From the NCBI RefSeq assembly GCF_041053105.1, contig NZ_CP163444.1, forward strand, positions 5,704,001 through 5,768,000: 64,000 bases of DNA. The letters run 5' to 3'. The notes under the pieces were generated by a model. The model did not search any database and was not told the origin of the DNA. It was given only the letters and a program-made list of their open reading frames with translations. The stretch's first letter is position 1. Each line of letters begins with the position of its first letter. This stretch comes from Streptomyces sp. R44. GTDB taxonomy: Bacteria; Actinomycetota; Actinomycetes; Streptomycetales; Streptomycetaceae. This document shows positions 1-7,481 of this stretch, piece after piece. The position numbers and the translations under genes were made by a program.

Positions 1-683
1 TCCGCTATGTCCGCGGGCGTCCCCACCGCGCCCAGCGCCGACATCGCCGCCGCCCCGGCCCAGGCCTCCTCGTTCCCCCGCAGCCACCCGGCGTTGATGT
101 CCGTGTCCACGATCCCCGGCGCCACCGCGTTGACCGTGATCCCGCGCGGCCCGAGCACCTTCGACAGATAGCGCGTGAAGACATCGAGCGCGCCCTTCGA
201 CATCGCGTACGCCATGAGGTCCGGCATGACCGCCGCCCTGCTCAGTCCGCTCGACACGTTGATGATCCGGCCACCGTCCCGCAGTCGCTCCGCGCCCAGC
301 CGCGCCAGGAAGAACGGTGCCTTCGAGTTGACCGCGAAGATCCGGTCGTACTCCTCTTCGCCGATCGTCGCGAAGGGCTGCGACGCCCCGATCCCGGCGT
401 TGTTCACCAGGATGTCCAGGCCGTCCGCGTGGGCGTCGAAGGCCCGCCACAGCGCCTCCGCGTCACCCGGGACCCCCAGCTCCTGACCCACCGCGAAAGC
501 GGAGCCGCCGGCCGCCTCGATCGCGGCGACGGTCTCCTTCGCCGCCTCCTCGTTCGTCCCGTAGTGCACCCCGACCCGGGCGCCCTCACGGCCGAGCCGC
601 TCGGCGATCCCCCGTCCGATGCCCCGGCTGCCGCCCGTGACCAGCGCCGTCTTCCCGGTCAGCCTTCCGTCGAGCACGCCCAT
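1..683 (-). CDS. SDR family oxidoreductase (3' end outside the window)
   Basis: This is a short-chain dehydrogenase/reductase using NAD(P)H; the substrate cannot be told from sequence. The start is the ATG at 683 and 227 codons are visible before the window edge, so the last 20 or so residues are missing. The glycine-rich cofactor motif TGGSRGIG lies near residue 15, an NNAG motif near residue 90, and the catalytic YAMSK (YxxxK) near residue 160. It is divergent from the TetR gene at 767, with a palindrome between them. That arrangement suggests the SDR is the regulator's main target (inference). Confidence 0.9.
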   Translation of the reverse strand, partial: MGVLDGRLTGKTALVTGGSRGIGRGIAERLGREGARVGVHYGTNEEAAKETVAAIEAAGGSAFAVGQELGVPGDAEALWRAFDAHADGLDILVNNAGIGASQPFATIGEEEYDRIFAVNSKAPFFLARLGAERLRDGGRIINVSSGLSRAAVMPDLMAYAMSKGALDVFTRYLSKVLGPRGITVNAVAPGIVDTDINAGWLRGNEEAWAGAAAMSALGAVGTPADIA

Positions 684-708
684 GGCGACGCCCCCCTCTT
701 TCTGTAGT

Positions 709-726
709 GGTCGTTACGTAAAGACC
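709..726. promoter_or_regulatory. Near-perfect 18-bp palindrome, probable TetR operator
   Basis: The sequence GGTCGTTACGTAAAGACC matches its own reverse complement at 16 of 18 positions. It lies 26 to 43 bp upstream of the SDR start, in the SDR/TetR divergent spacer. Its size and position are typical of a TetR-family operator (inference). Confidence 0.55.
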
Positions 727-741
727 GTACCCCACGATCCG

Positions 742-766
742 TAGCGAGCGCTATAGAATTCACTCC
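742..766 (+). promoter_or_regulatory. Second short palindrome and probable leaderless promoter of the TetR gene
   Basis: TAGCGAGCGCTA (742-753) has 5-bp inverted arms. It runs into TATAGAAT (752-759), a good -10 element about 7 nt upstream of the ATG at 767. No purine-rich Shine-Dalgarno sequence precedes that ATG, so the transcript is probably leaderless. Confidence 0.4.
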
Positions 767-1363
767 ATGGTGACGAGACAGCGCGGCCGCCCCCGCTCCT
801 TCGACCGGCTCACGGCCCTGGAGCAGGCGACGATGGCGTTCTGGGAGCACGGCTACGAGACGACCTCCGTCTCCGACCTCACCCGCGTCATGGGCATCAG
901 CGCGCCCAGCCTCTACGCGGCCTTCGGCGACAAGAAGACGCTGTTCGAGGAGGTCGTCGAGGCGTACGCGCACAGCTACGGGGCCTACGGCGGCCGCGCC
1001 TTCGCCGAGGAGCCGACCGCCCGCGCCGCCATGGAGCGCATGCTCCGCGAGGCCGCCGTGGTCTTCACCGAGCCGGGACACCCGCACGGCTGCCTGATGA
1101 TCACCGCCGCGGTGAACTGCTCGACCCCCGAGGTGGAGCAGGCCCTGCGGGACCGGCGGAACGCCAATCTGGCCGTGTTCGAGAACCGCATCCGCGAGGG
1201 CGTGGAGGCCGGCGACCTGCCGCCGGACGCCGACCCGCGCGCCCTGGCCCGGCTGACCGGCGCCGTCCTCCAGGGCATGTCCCTCCAGGCCCGCGACGGC
1301 GCGACGGCCGAGGAACTGACCGCGGTGGCGGAGGCGGCGATGCGGGCCTGGCCGGAGGCCTGA
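767..1363 (+). CDS. TetR/AcrR family transcriptional regulator
   Basis: A 198-residue one-component repressor. The N-terminal helix-turn-helix covers roughly residues 10-55, including a typical [20 protein letters not shown] recognition segment. The rest is an alpha-helical ligand and dimer domain whose HPHGCLMI stretch recalls YcdC/RutR-like TetR_C domains. It probably represses the divergent SDR gene and itself through the palindromes at 709-726 and 742-753. The ligand is unknown. The ATG at 767 sits just after a -10-like box with no ribosome-binding site, which supports leaderless translation. Confidence 0.9.
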   Translation: MVTRQRGRPRSFDRLTALEQATMAFWEHGYETTSVSDLTRVMGISAPSLYAAFGDKKTLFEEVVEAYAHSYGAYGGRAFAEEPTARAAMERMLREAAVVFTEPGHPHGCLMITAAVNCSTPEVEQALRDRRNANLAVFENRIREGVEAGDLPPDADPRALARLTGAVLQGMSLQARDGATAEELTAVAEAAMRAWPEA

Positions 1364-1754
1364 AGGCGTCCGCGCGGACGGGCGGCGGTCGTCGACTGAG
1401 CGGCAGGCGGTCAGTCGGGGCCGAGGGGGGGCGAAGGGCCCGGAGAAACCCGCGGGCCGCGGCGCCCGGCGGGACCCTCAGCCCGCCCGGCACCGCAGCC
1501 CGGAGTTGCCCGGCCGGGGGTGTGCGGTCCCACGGCCGTGTGGGAGGTCTCGGCGCAGTCAGGGCAGAGAGCGCCGGGTACCTCGTTCCATCCTCCTGTG
1601 CGGGGAGGATGGAGGTTCTATGGCATTCATTGTGGACTAGACCATTCTTGTCTGTCCATCCACAGGAACGCGGTCCTTCCCGGCCCATCCTCCAACACGG
1701 AGCCCCGGAGATCCAGGTTCACCGCCCCTGTAATTCCGCAGGTACGCTCGCACC
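1364..1754 (+). other. 391-bp intergenic region with two hairpins upstream of the kinase
   Basis: No convincing gene lies here. At 1587-1613 a 10-bp stem (TCCATCCTCC / GGAGGATGGA) encloses a 7-nt loop. At 1631-1664 the outer arms TGTGG/CCACA and the inner arms TGGAC-AGAC/GTCTGTCCA form a second bulged hairpin in unusually AT-rich sequence. A -10-like TACGCT (1743-1748) lies 6 nt before the GTG at 1755, so the kinase message may also be leaderless and these hairpins may belong to an upstream transcript or regulatory DNA. Confidence 0.35.
1367..1380. terminator. Short GC palindrome after the TetR gene
   Basis: CGTCCGCGCGGACG is a perfect 14-bp palindrome starting 3 nt after the TetR stop codon. 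The stem is short and there is no T-run, so a terminator role is only plausible. Confidence 0.3.
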
Positions 1755-3230
1755 GTGCCCTCCATGAACGACCTCGTCCGCCAGCACACCGCCCTGAGCG
1801 ACTCCGACCTCGAGTGGCTCCATCTGCTGGTGTCGGAGTGGCAGCTGCTCTCCGACCTCTCCTTCGCCGACCTCGTGCTCTGGGTCCCCACCCTCGACGG
1901 CACGCGGTACGTCTCCGTCGCCCAGATGCGGCCCAACACCGGCCCGACCTCCTACCAGGACGACATGGTCGGCCATCTCGTCCCGCGCGGCCGGCGCCCG
2001 CTGCTCGACGCCGCCCTCGACGAGGGCCGGATCGTCCGCGAGGGCGACCCGGAGTGGCGCGAGGAGGTCCCGGTGCGGGTCGAGTCCATCCCGGTGCGCC
2101 GCGAGGGCCGGGTCCTCGGCGTCATCGCCCGCAACACGAATCTGCTGACCGTCCGCACCCCCTCCCGGCTGGAGCTCACCTACCTCCAGTCGGCCTCCGA
2201 CCTCGCCCAGATGATCGCCGCCGGAACGTTCCCCTTCCCCGGCGAGCAGGTCGACATGGACTCCTCGCCGCGCGCCGGCGACGGTCTCGTCCGCCTCGAC
2301 GCCGAGGGCGTCGTCCAGTACGCCTCGCCCAACGCCCTCTCGGCGTACCACCGGCTCGGCCTCGCCGCCGACCTGGTCGGCCAGGACCTCGGCCAGATCA
2401 CCGCCGAACTCGCCCCGTCCCGCGGCCCGGTGGACGAGGCCCTGGTCAAGCTGGCCTCCGGCTACGCGCCCCGCGAGTTCGAGGTCGAGGGCAACGGCGG
2501 GGTGATCCAGCTGCGCGCGATCCCGCTCAAGCCCAAGGGCAGCCGGATCGGTTCGCTCGTCCTGCTCCGGGACGTCACCGAACTGCGCCGCCGCGAGCGC
2601 GAGTTGATCACCAAGGACGCCACCATCCGGGAGATCCACCACCGGGTGAAGAACAACCTCCAGACGGTCGCCGCCCTGCTCCGCCTCCAGGCCCGCCGGA
2701 TGGACTCCGACCGCGGCCGCGAGGCCCTCAACGAGGCCGTCCGGCGCGTCGGTTCGATCGCCATCGTGCATGAGACGCTGTCCCAGAACCTGGACGAGCG
2801 GGTGCAGTTCGACGAGATCGCCGACCGGGTCATCGCGATGGTCGCCGAGATCTCGCCGGGCAAGGTCACCTGCCGGCGCAACGGCCGCTTCGGCATCCTC
2901 GACGCCGAGGTCGCCACCCCGCTCTCCATGGTCCTCACCGAGGTCCTGCAGAACGCGCTCGAACACGCCTTCGCTCAGGGCGAGCAGGGCACGGTCGAGG
3001 TCAGCGCCGTCCGCGGCGAGACCCGGGCGGACGCCCGGCTCCTGATCACCGTTCAGGACGACGGCCGCGGCCTGCCCGAGGGATTCGACCCGCAGCGGGC
3101 CGGCAACCTCGGCCTGCAGATCGTACGGACCCTGGTGGAAGGGGAGTTGGGCGGCTCCTTCGACATGCTGCCGGGCGCCGAGCGCGGCACGAAGGTGGTC
3201 CTCGACATTCCCGTACGGCCGCAGAAATAG
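1755..3230 (+). CDS. pdtaS: Sensor histidine kinase, PdtaS-like (GAF-PAS-HisKA_2-HATPase)
   Basis: A soluble 491-residue histidine kinase with no membrane segments. Residues 1-160 look GAF-like and residues 175-275 are a PAS domain. The H-box HHRVKNNLQTVAALL (about residue 295) is the HisKA_2 type, followed by an HATPase with the DDGRGLPEGF and GNLGLQIV nucleotide-binding motifs. This is the architecture of mycobacterial PdtaS, which phosphorylates the RNA-binding antiterminator PdtaR. As in Mycobacterium, its gene is convergent with a whiB1-type gene. The start is the GTG at 1755 or the ATG at 1764. Confidence 0.85.
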   Translation: MPSMNDLVRQHTALSDSDLEWLHLLVSEWQLLSDLSFADLVLWVPTLDGTRYVSVAQMRPNTGPTSYQDDMVGHLVPRGRRPLLDAALDEGRIVREGDPEWREEVPVRVESIPVRREGRVLGVIARNTNLLTVRTPSRLELTYLQSASDLAQMIAAGTFPFPGEQVDMDSSPRAGDGLVRLDAEGVVQYASPNALSAYHRLGLAADLVGQDLGQITAELAPSRGPVDEALVKLASGYAPREFEVEGNGGVIQLRAIPLKPKGSRIGSLVLLRDVTELRRRERELITKDATIREIHHRVKNNLQTVAALLRLQARRMDSDRGREALNEAVRRVGSIAIVHETLSQNLDERVQFDEIADRVIAMVAEISPGKVTCRRNGRFGILDAEVATPLSMVLTEVLQNALEHAFAQGEQGTVEVSAVRGETRADARLLITVQDDGRGLPEGFDPQRAGNLGLQIVRTLVEGELGGSFDMLPGAERGTKVVLDIPVRPQK

Positions 3231-3253
3231 CCGTACGGACCAGCGCACAGCAG

Positions 3254-3289
3254 CGAGCCCCGGACCGAAGGGAATCGGTCCGGGGCTCG
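3254..3289. terminator. Strong bidirectional terminator between the kinase gene and wblE
   Basis: A perfect 15-bp stem (CGAGCCCCGGACCGA / TCGGTCCGGGGCTCG) encloses the 6-nt loop AGGGAA. It begins 24 nt after the kinase stop and lies downstream of the convergent wblE stop, so it can serve both genes. Confidence 0.85.
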
Positions 3290-3380
3290 AATGCTGTGGG
3301 TTACTGCTGCGCGCTGCGGCTCGGGGGCGGTGATTGCGTACGCGGTGTACGCGCCGCTTGCCTCAGGCTGTGCAGGTGGC

Positions 3381-3638
3381 TCAGGCGCTGGCGTTACGCG
3401 CCCGGTTGCGAGCGGCACGGCGCTTCATCGCGCGGCGCTCGTCCTCGCTGAGGCCACCCCAGACGCCGGAGTCCTGGCCGGACTCGAGCGCCCACTGCAG
3501 GCACTGCTCCATGACGGGGCAGCGGCGGCAGACGGCCTTGGCTTCCTCGATCTGCAGCAGCGCAGGACCGGTGTTGCCGATGGGGAAGAACAGCTCGGGG
3601 TCTTCCTCACGACAAACGGCGTTGTGACGCCAGTCCAT
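3381..3638 (-). CDS. wblE: WhiB-family [4Fe-4S] transcription factor WblE (WhiB1 type)
   Basis: An 85-residue Wbl protein that binds a redox- and NO-sensitive iron-sulfur cluster and, in WhiB1, region 4 of the principal sigma factor. The four cluster cysteines are C9, C37, C40 and C46, followed by the GVWGG turn and a basic RRAARNRARNA tail for DNA contact. The start is the ATG at 3638, preceded by GAGAGAGGTAG as ribosome-binding site; a longer frame upstream has no support. The size and the MDWRHNAVCREEDPELFFP start match the WhiB1/WblE subgroup, which is essential in mycobacteria. Confidence 0.93.
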   Translation of the reverse strand: MDWRHNAVCREEDPELFFPIGNTGPALLQIEEAKAVCRRCPVMEQCLQWALESGQDSGVWGGLSEDERRAMKRRAARNRARNASA

Positions 3639-3680
3639 GGCTGCTACCTCTCTCAGTGTTACGTGCGAGTTGCTTGTGAA

Positions 3681-3696
3681 TGTGAACGCTTTCACG
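3681..3696 (-). promoter_or_regulatory. CRP-type operator upstream of wblE
   Basis: TGTGA-ACGCTT-TCACG matches the CRP consensus TGTGA-N6-TCACA except for the last base. Its centre is about 50 nt upstream of the wblE ATG. A possible -10 (TAACAC on the minus strand, 3661-3656) would place the site near -40, the position of a class II activator. CRP (Rv3676) control of whiB1 is known in M. tuberculosis, so this site may be an ancestral feature. Confidence 0.55.
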
Positions 3697-3956
3697 AATC
3701 CCTCCGCAAGGGAAGGGCCGACTGCCAGCTGAACTGGTGTGGTCCTGTTGCTTGGGGTGGGGTTCTGGCTCTCAGTGGAGGCCGGTGTTGCGGGCCGTCC
3801 CGATCGCCAAGAAGAGACTCCCAAACCCCAGGGGCGGATACAACCCCTTCCGGAAAGTTTTTTTTGATTCCTCGGTGTCGGCTAGGTCACAGCCGTACTT
3901 CTTAGGGGTGGATGCGCGCCTAAACGTTCGAGTGAAAGGACTTTGGGCCCTTCCAC
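3697..3956 (-). other. Upstream region of wblE, no gene seen
   Basis: About 260 bp lie between the wblE operator and the end of the lipid-kinase gene. The region is less GC-rich than its surroundings and includes an 8-T run near 3861-3868 beside TTCCGGAA. I see no open frame with coding character or ribosome-binding site. It probably holds distal wblE promoter elements or the 3' end of the lipid-kinase transcript. Confidence 0.4.
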
Positions 3957-4925
3957 TCACACAATCACACGCAGTGCACGGCGAACGCCTGTGAACGTCA
4001 CGCTCGTACGCAGTCCGAGGTGGTCTCCGTCCATCTGCAGAGGGAGGGGCACCTTCGAATGCAAGGTGAAGTCGGTCAGATCGTGCAGAGGTACGGCATG
4101 CTTGCCGCGCGGACCCCGTTCCGGGGTCGAGGTGAGCAGCTGGGTGGCGTAACGGGCCACCGCCGGGGTGGAGAGCCGGCGCAGTCCGAGGACGTCGAGC
4201 GCGGTCTCGAAGGACGCCTCCGGGGACGCGTACACCGGGCGATTGCCCAGGTAGGTCCAGGGGGAGGTGTTGCAGATTATGGAGAGGACCAGGTCTTCGA
4301 CCGGCTCCGCGCCGGGGCGCTCCAGGGTGATCGTGCCGTGCCGGCGGTTCGGCTCCTCCAGGAACTGGCGCACCACCTGGCGCAGATAGAGGGCGTGCGT
4401 CGATCTCTTGCCGCGCTCGCGCTGCTGTTCGACCCGGCCGATGACGCTCGCGTCGAAGCCGAGTCCGGCACAGAAGGTGAACCAGCGTTCGGGCACGGAT
4501 TCGTCCTCGGTGCCCGGCGTCCCGGACGCCAGCCCGAGGCTCACCGTCCGTGTCCGCCGCTCACGCAGCGCGTCGAGCAGCGCGCCGGTCGCCTCCACGG
4601 CGTCGTTCGGCAGTCCGAGGGCGCGGGCGAAGACATTGGTCGAGCCGCCGGGGACGACCGCGAGGCTCGGCAGCCGGTCCGGATCCGGCCCGTCGTGCAG
4701 CAGTCCGTTGACCACCTCGTTCACCGTGCCGTCCCCGCCGAGGGCCACGACCAGGTCGATGTTCCCGGCTTCGGCGGCCCGCCGCCCCAGGTCGCGCGCG
4801 TGCCCCCGGTACTCGGTGGTGATCGCCTCCAGCTTCATCTCGCTGGCGAGCGCATGGATGAGGACGTCACGGGTGCGCGCACTGGTGGTGGTGGCTGCCG
4901 GATTGACCACGAGAAGTGCGCGCAT
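3957..4925 (-). CDS. Diacylglycerol kinase / lipid kinase family protein
   Basis: A 322-residue protein of the DAGK catalytic family (YegS/DgkB/sphingosine-kinase fold), which phosphorylates a lipid hydroxyl using ATP. It begins MRALLVVNPAA, the usual first strand, and carries the nucleotide motif ALGGDGTVNEVVNGL around residues 60-75, then PGGSTNVFARALG. The start is the ATG at 4925; the frame continues upstream, but that extension is low-complexity and overlaps the divergent gene's promoter. The likely product is phosphatidic acid or a related phospholipid at the membrane. The true substrate is not shown by the sequence. Confidence 0.88.
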   Translation of the reverse strand: MRALLVVNPAATTTSARTRDVLIHALASEMKLEAITTEYRGHARDLGRRAAEAGNIDLVVALGGDGTVNEVVNGLLHDGPDPDRLPSLAVVPGGSTNVFARALGLPNDAVEATGALLDALRERRTRTVSLGLASGTPGTEDESVPERWFTFCAGLGFDASVIGRVEQQRERGKRSTHALYLRQVVRQFLEEPNRRHGTITLERPGAEPVEDLVLSIICNTSPWTYLGNRPVYASPEASFETALDVLGLRRLSTPAVARYATQLLTSTPERGPRGKHAVPLHDLTDFTLHSKVPLPLQMDGDHLGLRTSVTFTGVRRALRVIV

Positions 4926-5049
4926 GCTCGCCAGCGTACCTACCCGGCGGTACCGGGCCCAGCCCAGGCCGATCCGCGGACACCTCCGACGGGGCCCCGG
5001 CGCGGGGCCCGGCCCCGGTTTCCCGGAGCCCCCCGTTACGCTGCCTTGC

Positions 5050-5472
5050 ATGAGCAGCACGGAGCAGACCCCCCGCCCCGCCCGCCTGGCCGCAGCCGCG
5101 GGCGTGGCCCTCGTCGAGGCCCTCGGGCTTCTCGCCGGAGGCGTCTACCTGCTGGTGCGGACGCTCCTCGACGGGGGCTCCGGCGGCGGCGACGTCACCA
5201 CCGGGGTGACGGGCGGTGTGACCGTGATCGCACTCGGACTGATCCCGCTCGCCGCCGCCCGCGGCCTGTGGACGGCGCGCTCCTGGAGCCGCGGCCCGGC
5301 CGTGATCACCCAGATCCTCGCCCTGCCGGTCGCCTGGCAGATGCTGCAGACCGAGGGCGTGATCCCCTTCGGGATCGTCCTCGCCGCGCTCGCCGTGACC
5401 GGGCTCGTCCTGCTGGTGAACCCGGCCACGACCGAGGCGCTCGGCATCCGGCGCCCCGGTCAGGGAGCCTGA
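5050..5472 (+). CDS. Small integral membrane protein
   Basis: A 140-residue protein with four likely membrane helices: residues about 12-35 (AAAAGVALVEALGLLAGGVYLLV), 50-70, 80-100 and 105-125. No catalytic motif is visible. It starts at the ATG at 5050, divergent from the lipid-kinase gene and convergent with sigH, whose stop is only 4 nt away. From memory an equivalent small membrane protein occupies the same place beside sigH in S. coelicolor. Function unknown. Confidence 0.8.
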   Translation: MSSTEQTPRPARLAAAAGVALVEALGLLAGGVYLLVRTLLDGGSGGGDVTTGVTGGVTVIALGLIPLAAARGLWTARSWSRGPAVITQILALPVAWQMLQTEGVIPFGIVLAALAVTGLVLLVNPATTEALGIRRPGQGA

Positions 5473-5476
5473 CGGA

Positions 5477-6508
5477 TCACTCCTCGACGAGGAGCTTCTC
5501 CCGAAGCGACGCCAGGGTCCGAGCCAGCAGCCGAGAGACGTGCATCTGCGAGATGCCCACCTCCTGCGCGATCTGCGACTGGGTCATGTTCCCGAAGAAG
5601 CGGAGCAGCAGGATCCGCTTCTCTCGCGGCGGCAGGTCCTCCAGGAGCGGCTTGAGCGACTCCCGGTACTCGACCCCCTCCAGGGCCTCGTCCTCCGCGC
5701 CCAGCGTGTCCGCCACCGCCGGCGACTCGTCGTCGGTGTCCGGGACGTCCAGGGAGAGCGTCGAGTAGGCGTTGGCCGACTCCAGACCCTCCAGGACCTC
5801 CTCCTCCGAGATCCCCAGCCGCTCCGCCAGCTCGTGCACCGTCGGCGAGCGGCCGTGCTGCTGCGAGAGCTCCGCCGTCGCCGTGGTCAGCGAGAGCCGC
5901 AGCTCCTGGAGCCGGCGCGGCACCCGGACCGCCCACCCCTTGTCACGGAAGTGGCGCTTGATCTCGCCGACGACCGTCGGCGTCGCGTACGTGGAGAACT
6001 CCACCCCGCGCTCCGGGTCGAACCGGTCGACCGACTTGATCAGGCCGATCGTCGCCACCTGCGTCAGGTCGTCCAACGGCTCGCCGCGGTTGCGGAAGCG
6101 CCGGGCCAGGTGCTCCACCAGCGGCAGGTGCATGCGCACCAGGCGGTTGCGCAGCTCGGCCTTCTCCGGGGAGCCCTCGGGCAGCTCGCGCAGCTGGACG
6201 AAGAGGGCGCGGGCGCCGCTCCGGTCGTGCGGGTCCGGGACGGCGCGGGCGTCCGGGCCCTCGTCGTCCTCCTCGGCGTCGTCATCGGCCTTCTCGGCCG
6301 CCGCGGCCGCCTCGGCGCCGTCGGGGATCAGCGCCTCGGGAGCCTCGGGGGAGCCCTCGGAACTCGCGGGGGCCTCGGAGACTCCTGGTGTCTCGGGAAC
6401 CTCGTGGTGCTGCTCGTGCTCGCTCATGTGGTCCGCCTGCTCCGTAGCGACCCTGTTCGGCCGCGCCTGCTGCTCAGGGATGCCGGCCGTCGCGTCCCCG
6501 CTCCTCAC
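5477..6508 (-). CDS. sigH: Stress-response RNA polymerase sigma factor SigH (SigB/SigF/SigG group)
   Basis: A 343-residue group 3 sigma factor. An acidic, low-complexity N-terminal extension of about 90 residues precedes region 2 (DLTQVATIGLIKSVDRFDPERG and FSTYATPTVVGEIKRHFRDKGW), region 3, and region 4 with the helix-turn-helix MTQSQIAQEVGISQMHVSRLL. The GTG at 6508 overlaps the prsH stop (GTGA), implying translational coupling. An internal ATG at 6427 (MSEHEQHHE) is an alternative start, in keeping with the several SigH isoforms known in S. coelicolor. It directs osmotic-stress and differentiation genes and is held inactive by the upstream anti-sigma factor. Confidence 0.93.
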   Translation of the reverse strand: MRSGDATAGIPEQQARPNRVATEQADHMSEHEQHHEVPETPGVSEAPASSEGSPEAPEALIPDGAEAAAAAEKADDDAEEDDEGPDARAVPDPHDRSGARALFVQLRELPEGSPEKAELRNRLVRMHLPLVEHLARRFRNRGEPLDDLTQVATIGLIKSVDRFDPERGVEFSTYATPTVVGEIKRHFRDKGWAVRVPRRLQELRLSLTTATAELSQQHGRSPTVHELAERLGISEEEVLEGLESANAYSTLSLDVPDTDDESPAVADTLGAEDEALEGVEYRESLKPLLEDLPPREKRILLLRFFGNMTQSQIAQEVGISQMHVSRLLARTLASLREKLLVEE

Positions 6509-6918
6509 GCCGGGCCTGGCCCCGCGCCGCGCTGTTTGTACAGGCTGATCGAGACCGTACGGTCATCGGCCACCGACGACTCCACCTTCCCGGCGAGGGC
6601 CGACAGCACGGTCCACGCGAAGGTGTCCCGCTCGGGGGCCCGGCCGTCGGTCGTCGGGGCGGAGACCGTCACGTCGAGGGAGTCGTCGACCAGCCGGAAC
6701 ACACAGCTGAGGACGGACCCCGGCACGGCCTGCTGGAGCAGGATGGCGCAGGCCTCGTCGACCGCGATCCGCAAGTCCTCGATCTCGTCGAGGGTGAAGT
6801 CCAAGCGCGCCGCGAGGCCGGCCGTGGCCGTACGCAGCACGGACAGATAGGCACCCGCAGCGGGCAGCCGGACTTCCACGAAGTCCTGGGTCCCGGGCTC
6901 GCCTGCGATCTGGGACAC
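6505..6918 (-). CDS. prsH: Anti-sigma factor PrsH/RshA (RsbW-like ATP-binding protein)
   Basis: A 137-residue GHKL-fold anti-sigma factor (HATPase_c_2). The N-box region reads LRIAVDEACAILLQQ (about residues 50-65), as in RsbW and SpoIIAB, which bind and inhibit SigB-type sigma factors. I chose the GTG at 6918 because GGAGG lies 5 nt upstream; the frame opens at a TTG four codons earlier that overlaps that ribosome-binding site. The stop overlaps the sigH start by 4 nt, giving coupled, stoichiometric synthesis of inhibitor and sigma factor. Confidence 0.9.
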   Translation of the reverse strand: MSQIAGEPGTQDFVEVRLPAAGAYLSVLRTATAGLAARLDFTLDEIEDLRIAVDEACAILLQQAVPGSVLSCVFRLVDDSLDVTVSAPTTDGRAPERDTFAWTVLSALAGKVESSVADDRTVSISLYKQRGAGPGPA

Positions 6919-6950
6919 CCTCACCTCCAAGGTGGCACAAGCTCATTCGG

Positions 6951-6976
6951 GGTCCGGGGGGAGAGGCCCCCGGACC
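6951..6976 (-). terminator. Hairpin between the UBP gene and the prsH-sigH operon
   Basis: A perfect 10-bp stem (GGTCCGGGGG / CCCCCGGACC) with a 6-nt loop lies 33 nt upstream of the prsH start and about 200 nt after the UBP stop. It could end UBP transcription or sit in the prsH-sigH leader as an attenuator. Confidence 0.5.
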
Positions 6977-7179
6977 GGGCGGTACGCAGGGAGCCTGCGC
7001 GGTCCGCCGTGACGCTATCGCGATCCATCCTGCCGTGTCGCCGGGAGCACCGGAGACCAGGTGGTCCCGCGCCTCCCGCCCCCGGCGGCCGCGGAGAACC
7101 CGCGGAGGGGTGACGTACCCAGCGTCCGGGGCTTCGAACCGTCCGTGACCGCGCGGGCCGCGGACCGGCCCGCCCGCCG

Positions 7180-7440
7180 TCAGACGATCGAACCGTCGAC
7201 GAAGCACCAGCGCCAGGCCTCGCCCGGTTCGAAGGTCCGCATCACCGGGTGCCCGGTCGAGGAGAAGTGCGCCGTCGCGTGCCGTCCCGCCGAGGAGTCG
7301 CAGCAGCCCACGTGCCCGCAGCTCAGACAGAGCCGCAGCTGGACCGGGTGCGTGCCGTCCGCCAGGCACTCGGGACAGGTCTCGGCCAGCGGCGCCGGTT
7401 CGGGGCGCGGCATTTCGGCTACGTGCGGGCACTCACTCAT
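7180..7440 (-). CDS. UBP-type zinc finger domain protein
   Basis: An 86-residue protein consisting almost wholly of a ZnF-UBP fold. Zinc ligands are visible in CPEC, LCLSCGHVGCCDSS and the later HATAHFSSTGHPV histidines, followed by the family's closing WCFVDG. In eukaryotes this fold binds the free C-terminus of ubiquitin. In actinobacteria these stand-alone proteins have no established role. The ATG at 7440 (MSECPHVAEM) is preferred over the upstream in-frame codon because the family typically starts here. It is divergent from the antiporter gene. Confidence 0.85.
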   Translation of the reverse strand: MSECPHVAEMPRPEPAPLAETCPECLADGTHPVQLRLCLSCGHVGCCDSSAGRHATAHFSSTGHPVMRTFEPGEAWRWCFVDGSIV

Positions 7441-7481
7441 GATGGCCAGGTTACGTTGCGGCACGGGACGGGGTCGGGAGC

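Noticed and set aside
3840..3875. 8-T run next to TTCCGGAA as a rho-independent terminator
   Set aside because: On the plus strand no gene ends upstream of it in range, the stem is only 4 bp, and on the minus strand the run is A-rich, so it does not fit a terminator.
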